Shown here piece after piece: positions 19,516 through 28,700 of a stretch of 64,000 nucleotides of DNA (position 1 is its first letter; each line of letters opens with the position of its first letter). A program made the translations under genes and the position numbers. The notes below the pieces were generated by a model that saw nothing but the letters and a program-made list of their open reading frames with translations, was not told the origin of the DNA and ran no database searches. Source of the stretch: Geoalkalibacter halelectricus (lineage in GTDB: Bacteria; Desulfobacterota; Desulfuromonadia; Desulfuromonadales; Geoalkalibacteraceae); NCBI RefSeq assembly GCF_025263685.1, contig NZ_CP092109.1, forward strand, positions 3,349,001 through 3,413,000. Direction: 5' to 3'.

Positions 19516-20688
19516 ATGGAAAATGAGTTGTTGCAGCTTTTTCGCACTCACGGGCACGACGACGACGAGCTGGTTGCGGGTATCGCGCGCCTGGCCGAGC
19601 GTAGCGGCCCCGAGGTTTACCGCAAAACTTTGCAGATCCTGGCCGGCAAGGATTTCACCCCCGAGCAGGCCGAGCGCCACTGGGAGGGAATTCTAGCCCA
19701 CCGCGGTCGCCTGTTTCCCGCCCAGGAAGGCGGCCGCCTGCGGGCGGCCCTGGTCGATTATCTGCATCGGGAAGTCGGCGAGTTGCGCGACCCTCGCATC
19801 CTTGAAGCCACACAGCTCGACGAGGTACGTCAGGCCTCCATCACCGATGGCCTGACCGCGCTGTATCGCCAGTGCTATTTCAAGGAACGCCTGGAGCAGC
19901 TTTTCACCTGGAAAAAACCCTCGCCCAAGGACCGCTTCGCGGTGGTTCTGTTCGACCTCGATCACTTCAAGCGGTACAACGACCAATACGGCCATCTGGC
20001 CGGCGACGCGGCCTTAAAGCGCGTGGCCGAAACCATCCGCCAGAGCATTCGCGACTATGACGTCGCGGCCCGCTACGGCGGCGAGGAATTCGCCCTGCTG
20101 CTGTTTCGCGTCGACGAGCAGCAAGCCTTCACCATCTGCGAACGCATCCGCGCCTGCATCGAACAGACAAGCTTTGATCTCCCTGGCGAAAAACCTCCCC
20201 TGCGTTTAACCATCAGCGGTGGGCTGGCCTTTTTCCCCGGCGATGGCGCCACGGCGCGCGAACTTCTCGAAACCGCCGACCAACGCCTCTACAAGGCCAA
20301 GGAAACCCGCAATGCCCTGGTTCCGCACAGCCAGGACCGGCGCCAGGCGTTTCGGCGCGCGGTGCGCTCCATCGTGGAACTCCATCCCCAGACCAACGGC
20401 CACTCCATCCCCGGCATGACCAGCGACCTGAGCAATGGCGGGCTGTCCCTGGATTGCGCGGTATCCTTCGAACCGGGCTCCACCGTTCAGGTACGTTTCC
20501 GCAAGCCCTTCTGGACCCAGGAGCGGGAAACCCTGGCCACCGTGCGGCGCGTTCGCCACGACAAGCGCAGCGGGCTGGTGCATGTGGGGTTGGAATTTGA
20601 AAACCGCCAGGACTATGTCGATGCCCTGCATGGCAAGGAACAAGGTTTCTGGAACGTCGAAAACGCCTCCATGTCGACGGGGCGCTGA
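19516..20688 (+). CDS. GGDEF diguanylate cyclase with C-terminal PilZ domain
   Basis: 390 residues from ATG 19516 (AGGAGA upstream). Residues about 1-115 are a helical region with no recognised domain. The GGDEF domain begins DGLTALYRQCYFKERLEQ, has the metal-binding FDLDHFKRYNDQYGHLAGD and an intact RYGGEEFALLL active site. No RxxD inhibitory site is seen five residues upstream. After residue 280 a PilZ domain (QAFRRAVRSIVEL...TSDLSNGGLSLD) could bind the product, so the protein both makes and senses cyclic di-GMP. Cytoplasmic. Confidence 0.92.
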   Translation: MENELLQLFRTHGHDDDELVAGIARLAERSGPEVYRKTLQILAGKDFTPEQAERHWEGILAHRGRLFPAQEGGRLRAALVDYLHREVGELRDPRILEATQLDEVRQASITDGLTALYRQCYFKERLEQLFTWKKPSPKDRFAVVLFDLDHFKRYNDQYGHLAGDAALKRVAETIRQSIRDYDVAARYGGEEFALLLFRVDEQQAFTICERIRACIEQTSFDLPGEKPPLRLTISGGLAFFPGDGATARELLETADQRLYKAKETRNALVPHSQDRRQAFRRAVRSIVELHPQTNGHSIPGMTSDLSNGGLSLDCAVSFEPGSTVQVRFRKPFWTQERETLATVRRVRHDKRSGLVHVGLEFENRQDYVDALHGKEQGFWNVENASMSTGR

Positions 20689-20709
20689 GACACAAGGAGA
20701 GCATAGACC

Positions 20710-21831
20710 ATGCCCGCCAAGGTGTTTTTCGCCGACCTGCGCGCCGGCCACCGGTTCAACCTTTTCGACAAACTCGAGGCCCTGGCCCGGGCCGCCGATG
20801 TCGCCTCGGTGGTTTCCAAGGGCGATCTGGTCGCCATCAAGATCCACTTCGGGGAACGCGGCGGCCATGCCTACATCCGCCCCACCTTCGTGCGACGCAT
20901 CGTCGAGGTGGTCAAGACTCTTGGCGGCAAACCCTTTCTCACCGATTCATGCACCCTTTACCCCGGACAGCGCAAGGAGGCGGCCTCCGCTCTGATCTGT
21001 GGCATCGAAAACGGCTTCGCCTACGCCGTCGCCGGTGCGCCGCTGATCATGTGCGATGGGTTGCGCGGCCATTCGGCCCGGCGGGTGAAAATCGACGGTG
21101 AACTGCTCAAAAGTGTCGACATCGGCCTGGAAATTCTCGAAGCCGACAGCCTCCTCACCCTCTCCCATTTCAAGTGTCATGAATTGACCGGTTTCGGCGG
21201 GGCGCTGAAAAATCTCGGCATGGGCTGCTCAAGCCGCGAAGGCAAGCTGGAGCAGCACTCCAATGTGGCGCCCCAAGTGGCGGCGGAGTTTTGCACGGCG
21301 TGCGCCGATTGCTTCGCCGCCTGCGTCCACGGCGCCATCGCCTTCGTCGAGGGCAAGGCACACATCGACCCCGAAGCCTGCGTCGGTTGCGGACGCTGCA
21401 TTTCCGTGTGCGAAGAGCACGCCATCAAGATCCAGTGGAACGAGCAGGCGCCCAAGGTGATGAAGAAGATGGCCGAGTACGCCAAAGGCGCGGTACACGG
21501 CAAACAGGGTCGCACCCTATACATCAATTTCATCACCCAGGTCAGCCCCCAATGCGACTGCTACGGGCATTCGGATGCCCCCATCGTCGCGGATCTGGGG
21601 ATACTCGCCTCCACCGATCCGGTGGCCATCGATCAAGCCTGTGCCGATCTGGTCAACCAGGCGCCGGGTTTGGCCGACACGGCGCTGCAGAGCGGCCATG
21701 AGCCGGGAGGCGACAAATTTCGCGGCGTTCATCCCGAAATCGACTGGGAGATCACCTTGGAACACGCGGAAAAAATCGGATTGGGTCGGAGGGATTACGA
21801 GCTGATAAGAATCGAGAAAAGCGAGGAATGA
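20710..21831 (+). CDS. DUF362 domain 4Fe-4S protein
   Basis: 373 residues. DUF362 spans both ends (KIHFGERGGHAYIRPTFVRRIVE, GFGGALKNLGMGC), with an inserted two-cluster ferredoxin at about residues 190-240: CTACADCFAAC and CVGCGRCISVC. These proteins are conserved in anaerobes, and their electron-transfer role is undefined. CDCYGHSDAPIVADLGILASTDPVAIDQA is the typical C-terminal motif. Possibly cotranscribed with the GGDEF gene 21 bp upstream; ends at a strong terminator. Confidence 0.9.
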   Translation: MPAKVFFADLRAGHRFNLFDKLEALARAADVASVVSKGDLVAIKIHFGERGGHAYIRPTFVRRIVEVVKTLGGKPFLTDSCTLYPGQRKEAASALICGIENGFAYAVAGAPLIMCDGLRGHSARRVKIDGELLKSVDIGLEILEADSLLTLSHFKCHELTGFGGALKNLGMGCSSREGKLEQHSNVAPQVAAEFCTACADCFAACVHGAIAFVEGKAHIDPEACVGCGRCISVCEEHAIKIQWNEQAPKVMKKMAEYAKGAVHGKQGRTLYINFITQVSPQCDCYGHSDAPIVADLGILASTDPVAIDQACADLVNQAPGLADTALQSGHEPGGDKFRGVHPEIDWEITLEHAEKIGLGRRDYELIRIEKSEE

Positions 21832-21833
21832 AT

Positions 21834-21871
21834 CAAGGGGCGGAAGGATTTTCCGCCCCTTGCGTTTTTTT
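21834..21871 (+). terminator. Intrinsic terminator after the DUF362 gene
   Basis: CAAGGGGCGGAA pairs with TTCCGCCCCTTG around GGAT, followed by CGTTTTTTT. It touches the stop codon of the convergent hemerythrin gene. Confidence 0.9.
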
Positions 21872-22431
21872 CAGGCCGCGGCCTGCTGTTCGTATTTTTC
21901 CACCAACTGCCGGTATTTTTCCTCCAGCCCCGGCGTCTGGGCCTCGGCCCGCCGATACGCCTCCACCATGGCGGCGCGCGGCGCCTCGGGCAGCACCCTC
22001 TCGGCGAGGGGATAGAGGATGTTGTCTTCCTTGTCGATGTGATCGCGCAGCAGGGCGATGTAACCGCGAGCATTTTCGGCAATCAGCGCAATCTGACCGG
22101 GCTCGCCGTCAAGGGCCTTCTGCGCGCCCTCCTCCATGGCCCGCACATGGGCACGCCCCTGATCGTGGGCCAGCAGCATGGCGGCCACCGGCGAATTGTC
22201 CTGGGGCATGCCGTTTTCCACCAGGGCCTTGAACAGCACGTCCTCTTCCTTGGCATGGTGAAAGCGGTCGGCGTAGTTGCGAATGAAATCCACCGCGTCG
22301 AGAAAAAAGCGCCAATCGCGAAAGCGTCCCGCCTCCATCTTTTCCACGTTGTTTTCCAGCAGCGCGATCATACGCAGAATCAGCTTGTGTTCCTCGACCA
22401 TCACCTGGGTTACGTCAATGTTCTTCGTCAT
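21871..22431 (-). CDS. Hemerythrin-like HHE-domain protein
   Basis: 186 residues. Four-helix bundle ligands: VEEHKLILRM, FHHAKEEDVLF, LLAHDQGRAHVRAM and LRDHIDKEDNILYPLAE give the H-HxxxE-H-HxxxD-type diiron set. Such proteins bind O2 or NO, or repair Fe-S damage. AAGGAG site 7 nt from the ATG. Last gene of a three-gene operon with two small Cys proteins. A TGAC-N4-GTCA operator upstream of the operon fits oxygen or nitrosative stress control. Confidence 0.92.
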   Translation of the reverse strand: MTKNIDVTQVMVEEHKLILRMIALLENNVEKMEAGRFRDWRFFLDAVDFIRNYADRFHHAKEEDVLFKALVENGMPQDNSPVAAMLLAHDQGRAHVRAMEEGAQKALDGEPGQIALIAENARGYIALLRDHIDKEDNILYPLAERVLPEAPRAAMVEAYRRAEAQTPGLEEKYRQLVEKYEQQAAA

Positions 22432-22434
22432 GGT

Positions 22435-22890
22435 TCAGCTCCTTCTTTCGCCGTCGACACCGAGAATCGCCACCTCGAAGGGAATGTCCTTGCCCGAGGC
22501 CTCCAGAGCCTGCTTGGCCAGCATTGCCAATCCGCGGCAGCAGGGCACCTCCATGATGGTCACGGTCAGCGACTGAATGTCGTTGTGCTTGAGAATGGCC
22601 GTCAACTTGTCCAAATACGGGCTGGTGTCATCAAGTTTGGGACAAGCGTTGACCAGCACCTTGCCCTTGATGAAGTCGCGGTGAAAGTCACCGTAGGCAA
22701 AGGGCGCGCAGTCGGCGGCGATGAGCAGATGCGCGTTTTGCAGCCAGGGCGCGCTGGGCGGCACCAGGTGCAGCTGAGTCGGCCACTGGCGCAGCTCCGA
22801 GGCCACCTTGCCGGTCGCGGTGTTTTCCGTTGCGGGTTTTTCGATGGTACGCACATTGCTGCCGGGGCAGCCGCAAGCCAGATTTTTCAT
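22435..22890 (-). CDS. Ferredoxin-family C-terminal domain protein lacking the cluster domain
   Basis: 151 residues. It opens MKNLACGCPGSNVRTIEKP and has WPTQLHLVPPSAPWLQNAHLLIAADCAPFAYGDFH and VPCCRGLAMLAKQAL. As I recall the family, this is the C-terminal part of a ~210-residue protein of anaerobes that normally starts with two 4Fe-4S motifs. Here those motifs are absent, and an AAGGAG site sits right in front of the truncated start, so the short form looks genuine. Function unknown; its neighbours suggest redox stress. It lies 3 bp before the hemerythrin gene. Confidence 0.75.
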   Translation of the reverse strand: MKNLACGCPGSNVRTIEKPATENTATGKVASELRQWPTQLHLVPPSAPWLQNAHLLIAADCAPFAYGDFHRDFIKGKVLVNACPKLDDTSPYLDKLTAILKHNDIQSLTVTIMEVPCCRGLAMLAKQALEASGKDIPFEVAILGVDGERRS

Positions 22891-22912
22891 GTCGGGTTCT
22901 CCTTTTCAGGTT

Positions 22913-23128
22913 TTATTGATTGTCCAGATAAGCGTTGATTTCCGCCTCGATTTTGCTTTCGAGCTCATCACCCAGGGCGTGAATGCTGACCACGTCCTTG
23001 AGCAGGCAGATGCCCACCCCGCAGGTGACGCAGGCGATATCGTAGTTCTTGAGAATTTCCCCGATGTGGGGATGCTCTTTCAAAACGTCTTGAATCTGCT
23101 GGTTGCCGAGATCATTTCTGAGGTTCAT
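22913..23128 (-). CDS. Small Cys-motif protein, DUF1858/ScdA-N-like
   Basis: 71 residues. IQDVLKEHPHIGEILKNYDIACVTCGVGICLLKDVVSIHALG resembles DUF1858 and the ScdA/RIC N-terminal domain, which often pairs with hemerythrin domains in Fe-S repair proteins. The three cysteines (CVTCGVGIC) could bind metal. First gene of the hemerythrin operon; an AAGGAGG site precedes ATG 23128. Pairing with a separate hemerythrin gene mirrors the domain order of the repair protein RIC/YtfE, an inference. Confidence 0.78.
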   Translation of the reverse strand: MNLRNDLGNQQIQDVLKEHPHIGEILKNYDIACVTCGVGICLLKDVVSIHALGDELESKIEAEINAYLDNQ

Positions 23129-23142
23129 GGCGTTGCCTCCTT

Positions 23143-23168
23143 GCGTTAGCTTGAGTGCAGCTTAACGC
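23143..23168. promoter_or_regulatory. Inverted repeat in the hemerythrin operon leader
   Basis: GCGTTA (23143-23148) and TAACGC (23163-23168) are perfect arms around 14 bp. The repeat abuts the ribosome binding site of the first gene, so it could act as an operator or an mRNA hairpin masking the site. Confidence 0.45.
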
Positions 23169-23186
23169 AGGAAGGTGGAAGCCGAC

Positions 23187-23200
23187 ATGACGTGGGTCAA
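23187..23200. promoter_or_regulatory. CRP/FNR-type operator (HcpR-like) before the hemerythrin operon
   Basis: Read on the minus strand it is TTGACCCACGTCAT, that is TTGAC-N4-GTCA plus one mismatch to a full palindrome. It resembles sites of CRP/FNR-family redox or nitrosative stress regulators. No such regulator is encoded in the window. Confidence 0.4.
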
Positions 23201-23230
23201 AAAATGGAAGAAATATCGGAGGATGAAAAA

Positions 23231-24085
23231 TCAGCGTCCGTATTCGGGGGAAGAGCCGGGAGCCAAGAACATTTGTTGGTGAATCCACGAGGGCGTGTAG
23301 GGGACAAAGGCGCATTTGTCGGGATCGAAAATGCAGGTTTCATCCGGCGGACAGGGCGTCGGATCGACGCAGGAGCCGGGACGCGGACGTACACTCGGGC
23401 GCCCGGGAGTCGAGGGCTCGCCGGGGACGGTCGGGACGCCGATCCCGGGTCCACCTGGTCCACCCGGTGTGCCGGGTAAGCCGGGCGCACCGGGATCAAG
23501 GCCGGGCACCTGGCCGTCCAAGGTGACGCCACCGGCACGACCGGCAGCCGTGGGATCAAAAGCGAATTCCCACTGGGCATAGGTTTCAGCACCGGCGAGA
23601 CGTTCGAGGCCGGGGGGGAAATTGTCGGTTTGAAAAGGCACCAGGGTGCTCGAACTGCGCACGCCGCGGATGCGCCCGCCGGTATCCCTGAGCAGGACGA
23701 AGTCCTCTCCGGTCATGGGATCCTTGTAGGGTTTGCGCAAATGGCGCACCACCTGGGCCGCGCGCGGGTCCCGCAGCAGATCCTCGACAGTGTTGGGCAG
23801 CAGCCCCGGAGTGCGCCGTTGCTGGGTTCCGGTTTCGGTTCCCGGTTGACGCACGCGACCGCCGAGGTCGGTGTGGTAATAACTCTCGATGGCCTGCAGG
23901 TATTGCCGACCGACCCAGAGCAGATCCTGTTCCTTGGCCCGCTGCGACGCCGCCTTCCAGCTCATTCCGGCCATGGCGGAGCCCAGCCCCATGACCACCA
24001 CGGCGATGATCGCCACCATGAGCATGGCGCCACGCTGGTTTTGCAACGGGCGCAAAAAACCGAGCCGTGATTGAGACGTCGACAT
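23231..24085 (-). CDS. Type II secretion-like pseudopilin with collagen-like tail
   Basis: 284 residues. The N-terminus (NQRGAMLMVAIIAVVVMGLGSAMAG) is a pilin-type membrane helix; the canonical Glu at +5 after the cleavage Gly is missing. The middle (LWVGRQYLQAIESYYH, LLRDPR, RHLRKPYKDPMTGEDFVLL) is typical of GspG/H-like minor pseudopilins of deltaproteobacteria. Residues about 190-235 are rich in Gly-X-Pro repeats (GLDPGAPGLPGTPGGPGGPG), then a Cys-rich end with three cysteines in CPPDETCIFDPDKC. No secretion genes are adjacent. The start at 24085 has no clear RBS. Confidence 0.75.
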   Translation of the reverse strand: MSTSQSRLGFLRPLQNQRGAMLMVAIIAVVVMGLGSAMAGMSWKAASQRAKEQDLLWVGRQYLQAIESYYHTDLGGRVRQPGTETGTQQRRTPGLLPNTVEDLLRDPRAAQVVRHLRKPYKDPMTGEDFVLLRDTGGRIRGVRSSSTLVPFQTDNFPPGLERLAGAETYAQWEFAFDPTAAGRAGGVTLDGQVPGLDPGAPGLPGTPGGPGGPGIGVPTVPGEPSTPGRPSVRPRPGSCVDPTPCPPDETCIFDPDKCAFVPYTPSWIHQQMFLAPGSSPEYGR

Positions 24086-24354
24086 GGTGTTATGACCAAG
24101 CCCGCAGGCAAAAGCCCGAATCCGCAGCGTGCGGGAGACGCGCGCTATCCAGCCATGACGGGCGATTGAGAGCAGATTTGATCTTAAGACGCATCTGGCA
24201 TGAATCCTGAAAATGAAAAATCACCAAAAAACGCCGCAATAATAGGAAGTGACGAGAAATTTCCTTCATCCAGCTTAAAAGAAAGCGACTTGCCATTGCA
24301 AGCCTTGCCTGAAAATCCGCATTCTGGAAAAAACCTCTGCCTGGGGAGAACCGC
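24086..24354. other. Intergenic region with no confident element
   Basis: 269 bp between the divergent pseudopilin and REC-PilZ genes. It is AT-richer in the middle. I tested it by eye for a cyclic di-GMP riboswitch because a PilZ gene follows, but found no GEMM consensus. Promoters for both genes must lie here but none is clear. Confidence 0.4.
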
Positions 24355-25131
24355 ATGAGCCGCAAATTCGTCATCATCGATCATTCACCGGCCCTGCGCA
24401 AGATCATCGGCGCCAAGATCCGCGCCAATCTCGACGATGTCCAGATTCTCGAAGCCGACAATCCCGAAAGCGGCTTGAGCTTGATTCAGGATCATCGCTG
24501 CCACCTGGTCATCTACCTCTGGGACGGGATGGATTCGCGCGGCTTCAGTCTCCATGCCAAGCTCAGCCAGTTGCCGAGCGACCAGCGCGTTCCCTTTTTG
24601 TTGCTGACCACCAGCGACACGGCGGGAAACCTGCGTCAAATCGAAGAGGCCGGCATTGAGGAATATTTGCTTCTGCCCTGTCCCTCCCGGCAATTCGCCG
24701 AAACCCTCAACCGGGTCTGCAACCCCGTCTCCCTGCGGCGCGACAAGCGCTACGCGGTTCAGGACACCATCTTTCTTCTCGAACAGCGCGGCCATGCCCT
24801 GCAGGGCAATGTCATCAACGCCAGCCTCGGGGGCATGCTGTGCGAGATACCCTTTTCCGAAGCCTTCAACTGGTCGCTGCCGGCCTCGGCCAGCATCAAT
24901 TTCTTCATCGACGGCAAGAACATCGTCGCCCCCCACCTCTATTCCACGGTGGTGCAACTGACCGTGACCCATCGTCATCCGGACTTTTCACCGCGCAAGC
25001 TGCGCATCTCGTTTCGCTTTCTGCAGGTTCCCGACGAGACTCGCAAGTCCTTGGAGGAGGTTTTCTCCAAAGCCGAGGAATCGGAGCAGCTCAGCGGGTT
25101 CGTTCCGGCCCGGGAAGAAGCCGCGCTCTAG
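24355..25131 (+). CDS. Degenerate response regulator receiver + PilZ domain protein
   Basis: 258 residues. Residues 1-120 have a receiver fold (KFVIIDHSPALRKIIGAKIR, PFLLLTTSDTAG, LLLPCPSRQFAETL), but the phospho-acceptor strand reads LVIYLWDGMD with Tyr where Asp is expected, and the acidic pair and switch Lys are not conserved. Residues 125-245 are a PilZ domain (RRDKRYAVQDTIFLL, NVINASLGGMLCEI) for cyclic di-GMP. It is probably a phosphorylation-independent output or adaptor protein, for example in motility. Cytoplasmic. Confidence 0.82.
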   Translation: MSRKFVIIDHSPALRKIIGAKIRANLDDVQILEADNPESGLSLIQDHRCHLVIYLWDGMDSRGFSLHAKLSQLPSDQRVPFLLLTTSDTAGNLRQIEEAGIEEYLLLPCPSRQFAETLNRVCNPVSLRRDKRYAVQDTIFLLEQRGHALQGNVINASLGGMLCEIPFSEAFNWSLPASASINFFIDGKNIVAPHLYSTVVQLTVTHRHPDFSPRKLRISFRFLQVPDETRKSLEEVFSKAEESEQLSGFVPAREEAAL

Positions 25132-25142
25132 GAGGCTGTCGG
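25128..25142 (+). repeat. CTAGGAGGCTGTCGG half-element
   Basis: A 15-bp match to the arms of the palindromic element at 42405-42470. It supplies the TAG stop of the REC-PilZ gene and sits in the 12-bp gap before the convergent YdbL-like gene. Confidence 0.65.
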
Positions 25143-25143
25143 A

Positions 25144-25722
25144 TTATTTGGCGCGCCAACTGCCGTCGGCCTGTTCCAGGTACCAGCCCGGGTCGGCATT
25201 GTCGCGCCAGGAATCGGCGAATATGGATTGCACTTCCTGCACCCGATCGGGAAACCCGTTAGCGCGGGCGATCTCCCGGTAGAGGCGTTGACGATCGCTG
25301 TTTTCCTCGCCGACCAGCCGATTGACCTCCCCGCGCGTGCGCAGATCCAGCCCTTCGGTGCTGCGCACCTTGAGCAAACCATCGGCACCGATGCCCACAT
25401 GCCCGGAATCCAGATAGGGAAAAAGACGCTCGGAACGCTGCTTCATGGATTCCTTGACGGCGCGGATCTCCGGGGTACTGACGTTGATGTCCTGGGAGGC
25501 GTGGGCGACGCCCACCGCGGGCAACCGGTACAGGAAACTGCCGCGCTCACCCGGAACTGTTTGGGGCGGCGGGGCCGGGGCGGAGCGTTCGCCCCAGACC
25601 TCGTGAACAATCTGGTCGGCGGCGCCGCGCAGCTCCTCGGCCGGAAAATAGATGTTGATGGTGACGCAGGCCGCGGCAGCCAGAATCGTCAGGCCCAGCA
25701 GGAATTTAATCAGGATTTTCAT
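25144..25722 (-). CDS. YdbL-family lipoprotein (DUF1318)
   Basis: 192 residues. Lipoprotein signal MKILIKFLLGLTILAAAAC followed by VTINIYFPAEELRGAADQIVHEVWG. The DUF1318 body contains AVKESMKQRSERLFPYLDSGHVGIGADGLLKVR and LVGEENSDRQRLYREIA. YdbL is encoded with the AsmA-like YdbH in E. coli, where it assists an inter-membrane lipid bridge. Here it lies 62 bp after the YdbH-like gene on the same strand. It has its own lipobox, unlike E. coli YdbL, so it may combine the roles of YnbE and YdbL (inference). Confidence 0.88.
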   Translation of the reverse strand: MKILIKFLLGLTILAAAACVTINIYFPAEELRGAADQIVHEVWGERSAPAPPPQTVPGERGSFLYRLPAVGVAHASQDINVSTPEIRAVKESMKQRSERLFPYLDSGHVGIGADGLLKVRSTEGLDLRTRGEVNRLVGEENSDRQRLYREIARANGFPDRVQEVQSIFADSWRDNADPGWYLEQADGSWRAK

Positions 25723-25784
25723 GGACGTCCTCCTCGGTTGATGCAGCGTTTCGCCCTCCCACTATAGCGCCTTTCCCAAGCAAA

Positions 25785-28700
25785 TCAACGTGTTCCCGCC
25801 CGATCGATGCGCCCCAGGCGCCGCAGCATTTCGCGGAAACTGATCGCCGACTGTGGTGCCAGCACGTCGATGCGCGGCGGCAGCAGACCACCCTCCACCA
25901 GATAGAGATCCGAACCGGGCCGGGCGGTGCCGCGCAGCACGAAAACGTCGTTGCGTAGAGCACAGAAAATGCCGATGCGCCGGTAGCGGTAGAAATCGAT
26001 AAAGCGATAGATGCCCCGCGACAGAACCGCTGAAAGCCCGCCCTGGCTGATCACCGCCAGGTTGTTGATGGCCTTGACGCTGATGTTGCGCCGCCCGCGG
26101 TCACGCGTGGTGATTTCGGCGATAAAAGCCGAGGGCACTCTGCCGAACAGACGCAGATCATGGATATAGCCGTCGATGATGCCGTTGATCTCACCAAACT
26201 CGAAAGTCTGGGTGAGCTGCGCCAGGTCGAGGCCGTGCAGGTCGATGTCAGCCTCGAAGCTGCGATAGGATGAGAAGATATCCTGCGCCCGCAGGTTGCG
26301 CACGCGAATGCCGCCGCCGAACACTTCCAGACGGGCCTCGCCCTGGGATTGGAGAAATCCTCCGGCGTATTCGAACTCGCCGAGGTCGGCGGCGAGACTG
26401 CCGTGCATGAGCGGCGCATCCAGGGCCTGGGTCAATTGTTCCAGATCGATACCCAGAATGCGCGTGCGTCCGGCGAGATAGAGTCCCTGCGGCTCCCAGG
26501 CCAGGCGCAGTTGCTCCAGATGAACGCTGCCGCCGGCCAGGTCCAATTCCCAGGGATCGACAAAGGCCAGGCGATTGGTGGCCGTAGTCAGATTCATCCT
26601 GGTTGCCGAGGCGCTCAGAGGTCCGGCGTGCAATTGCGAAAAGGCGATGTACCCCTTCTGCGTCTCGCCGTCCCCGTCCTGCCGGGTGGAGAGAGCAAAA
26701 GGAATGTGCCCGCCCACATCATCCACGACCAATCCCGGTCCATCCAGGGAAAAACTCAGGCCCGACGGCAGCAGACGGCCCGCCACCCGCCGCCCCTGAG
26801 AGTCATGGAATCCCTCGAAATCGGCGGCAAAAGCGCCCGAAAGCTCAAGGTTGCCGACCAGGGGAAATAAAGGGCTCAGCAACGGCTGCAGATGCCGGCC
26901 GAAAGCCTCTTCCAGGCGCGGCACCTCCATCCGACCGCGAACCCGCAGTGAACTGGAACGCCAGCGCCCCTCCCCCTCAAGGGTGCCCACGCCGGACAGG
27001 GCCAGAAAGAGATTTTCGGCGATCAACAACTCCTCGGCATCGTTCCAGGAAAGGGTTGCGGCAAAATCGGCGGGCAGCGAGACGAAATCCCCGTAAAAGG
27101 AATGAATCAGAACTTCGCGCACCTGCGCGCGCCCCCGCAGGGAGGCGCGCAGGGGTTGCGCATCTCGCCGGCTCAGAGAGCCGGAAAATTGCAGGAAGCC
27201 CCCCTCCACGGCGCTCATATCGTCCGCGGATATGTATTCGATCCCCTGCGCTTGCACATCGCTGAGCACAAGGTCGAACTCTCCGTCGCGCCAGCGCCCT
27301 TCACCAGCAACAGCTAAGCGGGGTACCCACACCCCCTGCCCACCGAGGGAAGCCTTCGCCGCCATTGCGGACAGCACCAGTTGCCCGCCCCGCCAATCGA
27401 ATCGGCTTTCGGCCCGGGCGCTCTCGATCATCACCTCGCCGACCCGCAAATCACCTCCGGACCAGGCACCATGACCCTGCAGACCGCCCTCCACGAGACT
27501 GAAGCGAAGGCTTGCTTCCAGAGCCCCGGTTTTTTCCAAAGACTGCGGCCAAAAGGAGGGGCCGGCCAATTGCGATGCGGCAGCTAAAGGGGTGCGGTGA
27601 ATTTGGATTATTATTTCATCGCCGTCGCCGCGCACCGCCATAAATGGCTCTTTAGCCAAATCCACCGCCAGCTCGGCGGCCAGCGCGCCCAAGGGTCCAT
27701 TTGCTTGAAAATGCCCGCTCAGCGGGGCAAGACGAACGGCACCGGAATTTTGGGAGTGCGCCCCCTCGGTGCCGGAAAAAACACCGGAAAGCTCCAGCAC
27801 CTCATCGCGCCAGACAAAATTCGCCCGCGCTTCGAGGCCGCCGCTCACCGGAAAAGAGATTTCTTGCTCAAGCAACTCGGGCGCACGGCCCACATCGGCT
27901 AAGCGGCCCTGAAATTCTCCGGAAAAATATCCATGACTGCCGCTGAGAATGAAATCCACGGGCACCTCTCCGGCGACCCTGACCCCGCCTTGAGCCTGCC
28001 AATCCCGCAGATCCCCCGCACCTCGGAGTTCAAGGTTTTCCAGGGACAGGCTGTGCTCGCGCCGGGATAAATTTACCCGGGAGAGACTCAGATTCCCGCG
28101 CACCCCAGGCTGCGCAAACTCCGCTCCCAGACGCAGATCCTTGGCGAAAAAATGCAGATCCTCCAGCCACAACGGCTCCTGCCCCAAAAGCCTCAGCCAC
28201 TGCGCCGCCCGGCCGGAGTCCAATGACTCCAGTCCGATTTCTCCTCCCGCGGCGATGCCCTCCGGTGGCCAATACACACGCAGGGGAGCATCCGGCAATA
28301 AGGAATGGCCGTCGAGATCGAGGGTGGTTACTCGGATCTCGGGGAAATCCTCCCAATCCAGGCGACCAGCGGCCCGTAGCGCCAGGAGCCGGGCATCGTC
28401 CAAAATCAGCGCCAGGTCAAAATCACCCTCCGGCAGACCGCGGAATTCCAACTCAAGATCGCGGGCGACCATCAGGCGCTCACCGACCAATACCTCCACC
28501 CGCCCCCCGGCAATCCGCAGCAGGTCGAGGTTCAAGGGTGGTCGGGAAAATCTTGTCGAAACCGGCTCTTCGGGCGCGGCGAACCCCGCAAGGTCCAGAA
28601 AAAGCTCGGGCTTAAAGAGCCGCAGGCCGTCGATTTCGCCACGACGCAGCCTTTGCGCGGAAAAATCTAGAGACAATCCCAGAACAAACAGCCGATAGCG

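Noticed and set aside
23316-23582. Plus-strand Gly/Pro-rich frame as a separate collagen-like gene
   Set aside because: The Gly/Pro repeat on this strand mirrors the same feature of the minus-strand pseudopilin, which has the pilin N-terminus.
24086-24354. Cyclic di-GMP riboswitch before the REC-PilZ gene
   Set aside because: Looked for on both strands; the conserved GEMM core segments are absent.
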